From: Clostridia bacterium
GTDB taxonomy: Bacteria; Bacillota; Clostridia; Oscillospirales; Acutalibacteraceae
NCBI GenBank assembly: GCA_017516745.1
Contig: JAFXBF010000024.1
Coordinates: 1 to 41,178 of the forward strand
DNA: 41,178 nt
Direction of reading: 5' to 3'
Shown: piece by piece, positions 41,111-41,178 of the stretch
Layout of the letters: each line of letters begins with the position of its first letter
Numbering within the stretch: position 1 is the stretch's first letter
Notes under the pieces: model-generated
What the model was told of the DNA's origin: nothing
The model's database searches: none
The model's input: only the letters and a program-made list of their open reading frames with translations
Translations under genes and position numbers: made by a program

Positions 41111-41178
41111 CTCCTTTTGGTAAAATAGAAGTGCGGCTACCAACTGCACAAAAACCAAAAGGAGGACATTCAAATGAA
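41111..41178 (+). promoter_or_regulatory. RBS-sequestering inverted repeat and start of a gene cut by the window end
   Basis: CTCCTTTTGG (41111-41120) is the exact complement of CCAAAAGGAG, which contains the ribosome binding site AGGAGG just before an ATG at 41174. The transcript could fold to hide its own ribosome site. Only five bases of the coding sequence are visible, so the gene cannot be named. Such a structure is known to dampen transposase translation in some insertion sequences, so an IS edge is possible. Confidence 0.5.

Overview
The window looks like a chromosomal segment of an anaerobic, low-to-medium GC Firmicute, most likely a gut or rumen clostridium of the Oscillospiraceae/Ruminococcaceae type. 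This rests on strong AGGAGG ribosome binding sites, many hairpin-plus-U-tract terminators, T-box riboswitches, ferredoxin-linked 2-oxoacid metabolism, a cytoplasmic GH95 fucosidase and clostridial-style palindromic repeats. The taxonomy is inferred from gene content; no 16S gene is present.

Layout. 1-506: a stable-RNA cluster (partial tRNA-Lys, tRNA-Glu, 5S rRNA, tRNA-Asn) with short palindromic repeats. 1007-2275: an M16-type zinc peptidase gene interrupted by one in-frame TGA. 2350-16409: the most interesting region, a branched-chain amino acid module with three T-box leaders. On the minus strand a T-box (specifier read as CTC, Leu) precedes a degenerate isopropylmalate-synthase-like protein and a fusion of a sugar-isomerase-like TIM barrel to an acyl-CoA synthetase. 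On the plus strand a second T-box (ATC, Ile) precedes an XRE-cupin-acyl-CoA synthetase fusion. A third T-box (GTA, Val) precedes a paralogous fusion, followed by a P-loop ATPase, a ferredoxin, three subunits of a VOR-type 2-oxoacid:ferredoxin oxidoreductase and a branched-chain aminotransferase. Read together, I propose that this module activates isovalerate, 2-methylbutyrate and isobutyrate to CoA esters, reductively carboxylates them to 2-oxoacids and transaminates them to Leu, Ile and Val, with each branch controlled by its own uncharged tRNA.

16562-28762: mixed single genes and small operons. They include an acetyltransferase, an iron-sulfur aldo/keto reductase, two methyltransferases (one behind a leader-peptide attenuator), an XRE regulator next to two MITE-like elements, a membrane-anchored metallophosphoesterase, a PnuC-like transporter, a family I.5-type lipase, a frameshifted membrane protein and a TetR regulator with a small membrane protein. 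28825-41001: carbohydrate-related and redox genes. They include a BNR-repeat sialidase-like protein, an SGNH hydrolase, a polytopic membrane protein, a four-gene minus-strand redox operon (OYE, SDR, FAD flavoprotein, sugar isomerase), and a divergent two-component system followed by a GH95 alpha-L-fucosidase. The last 80 bases hold the start of another gene whose ribosome binding site lies in an inverted repeat, possibly the edge of an insertion sequence.
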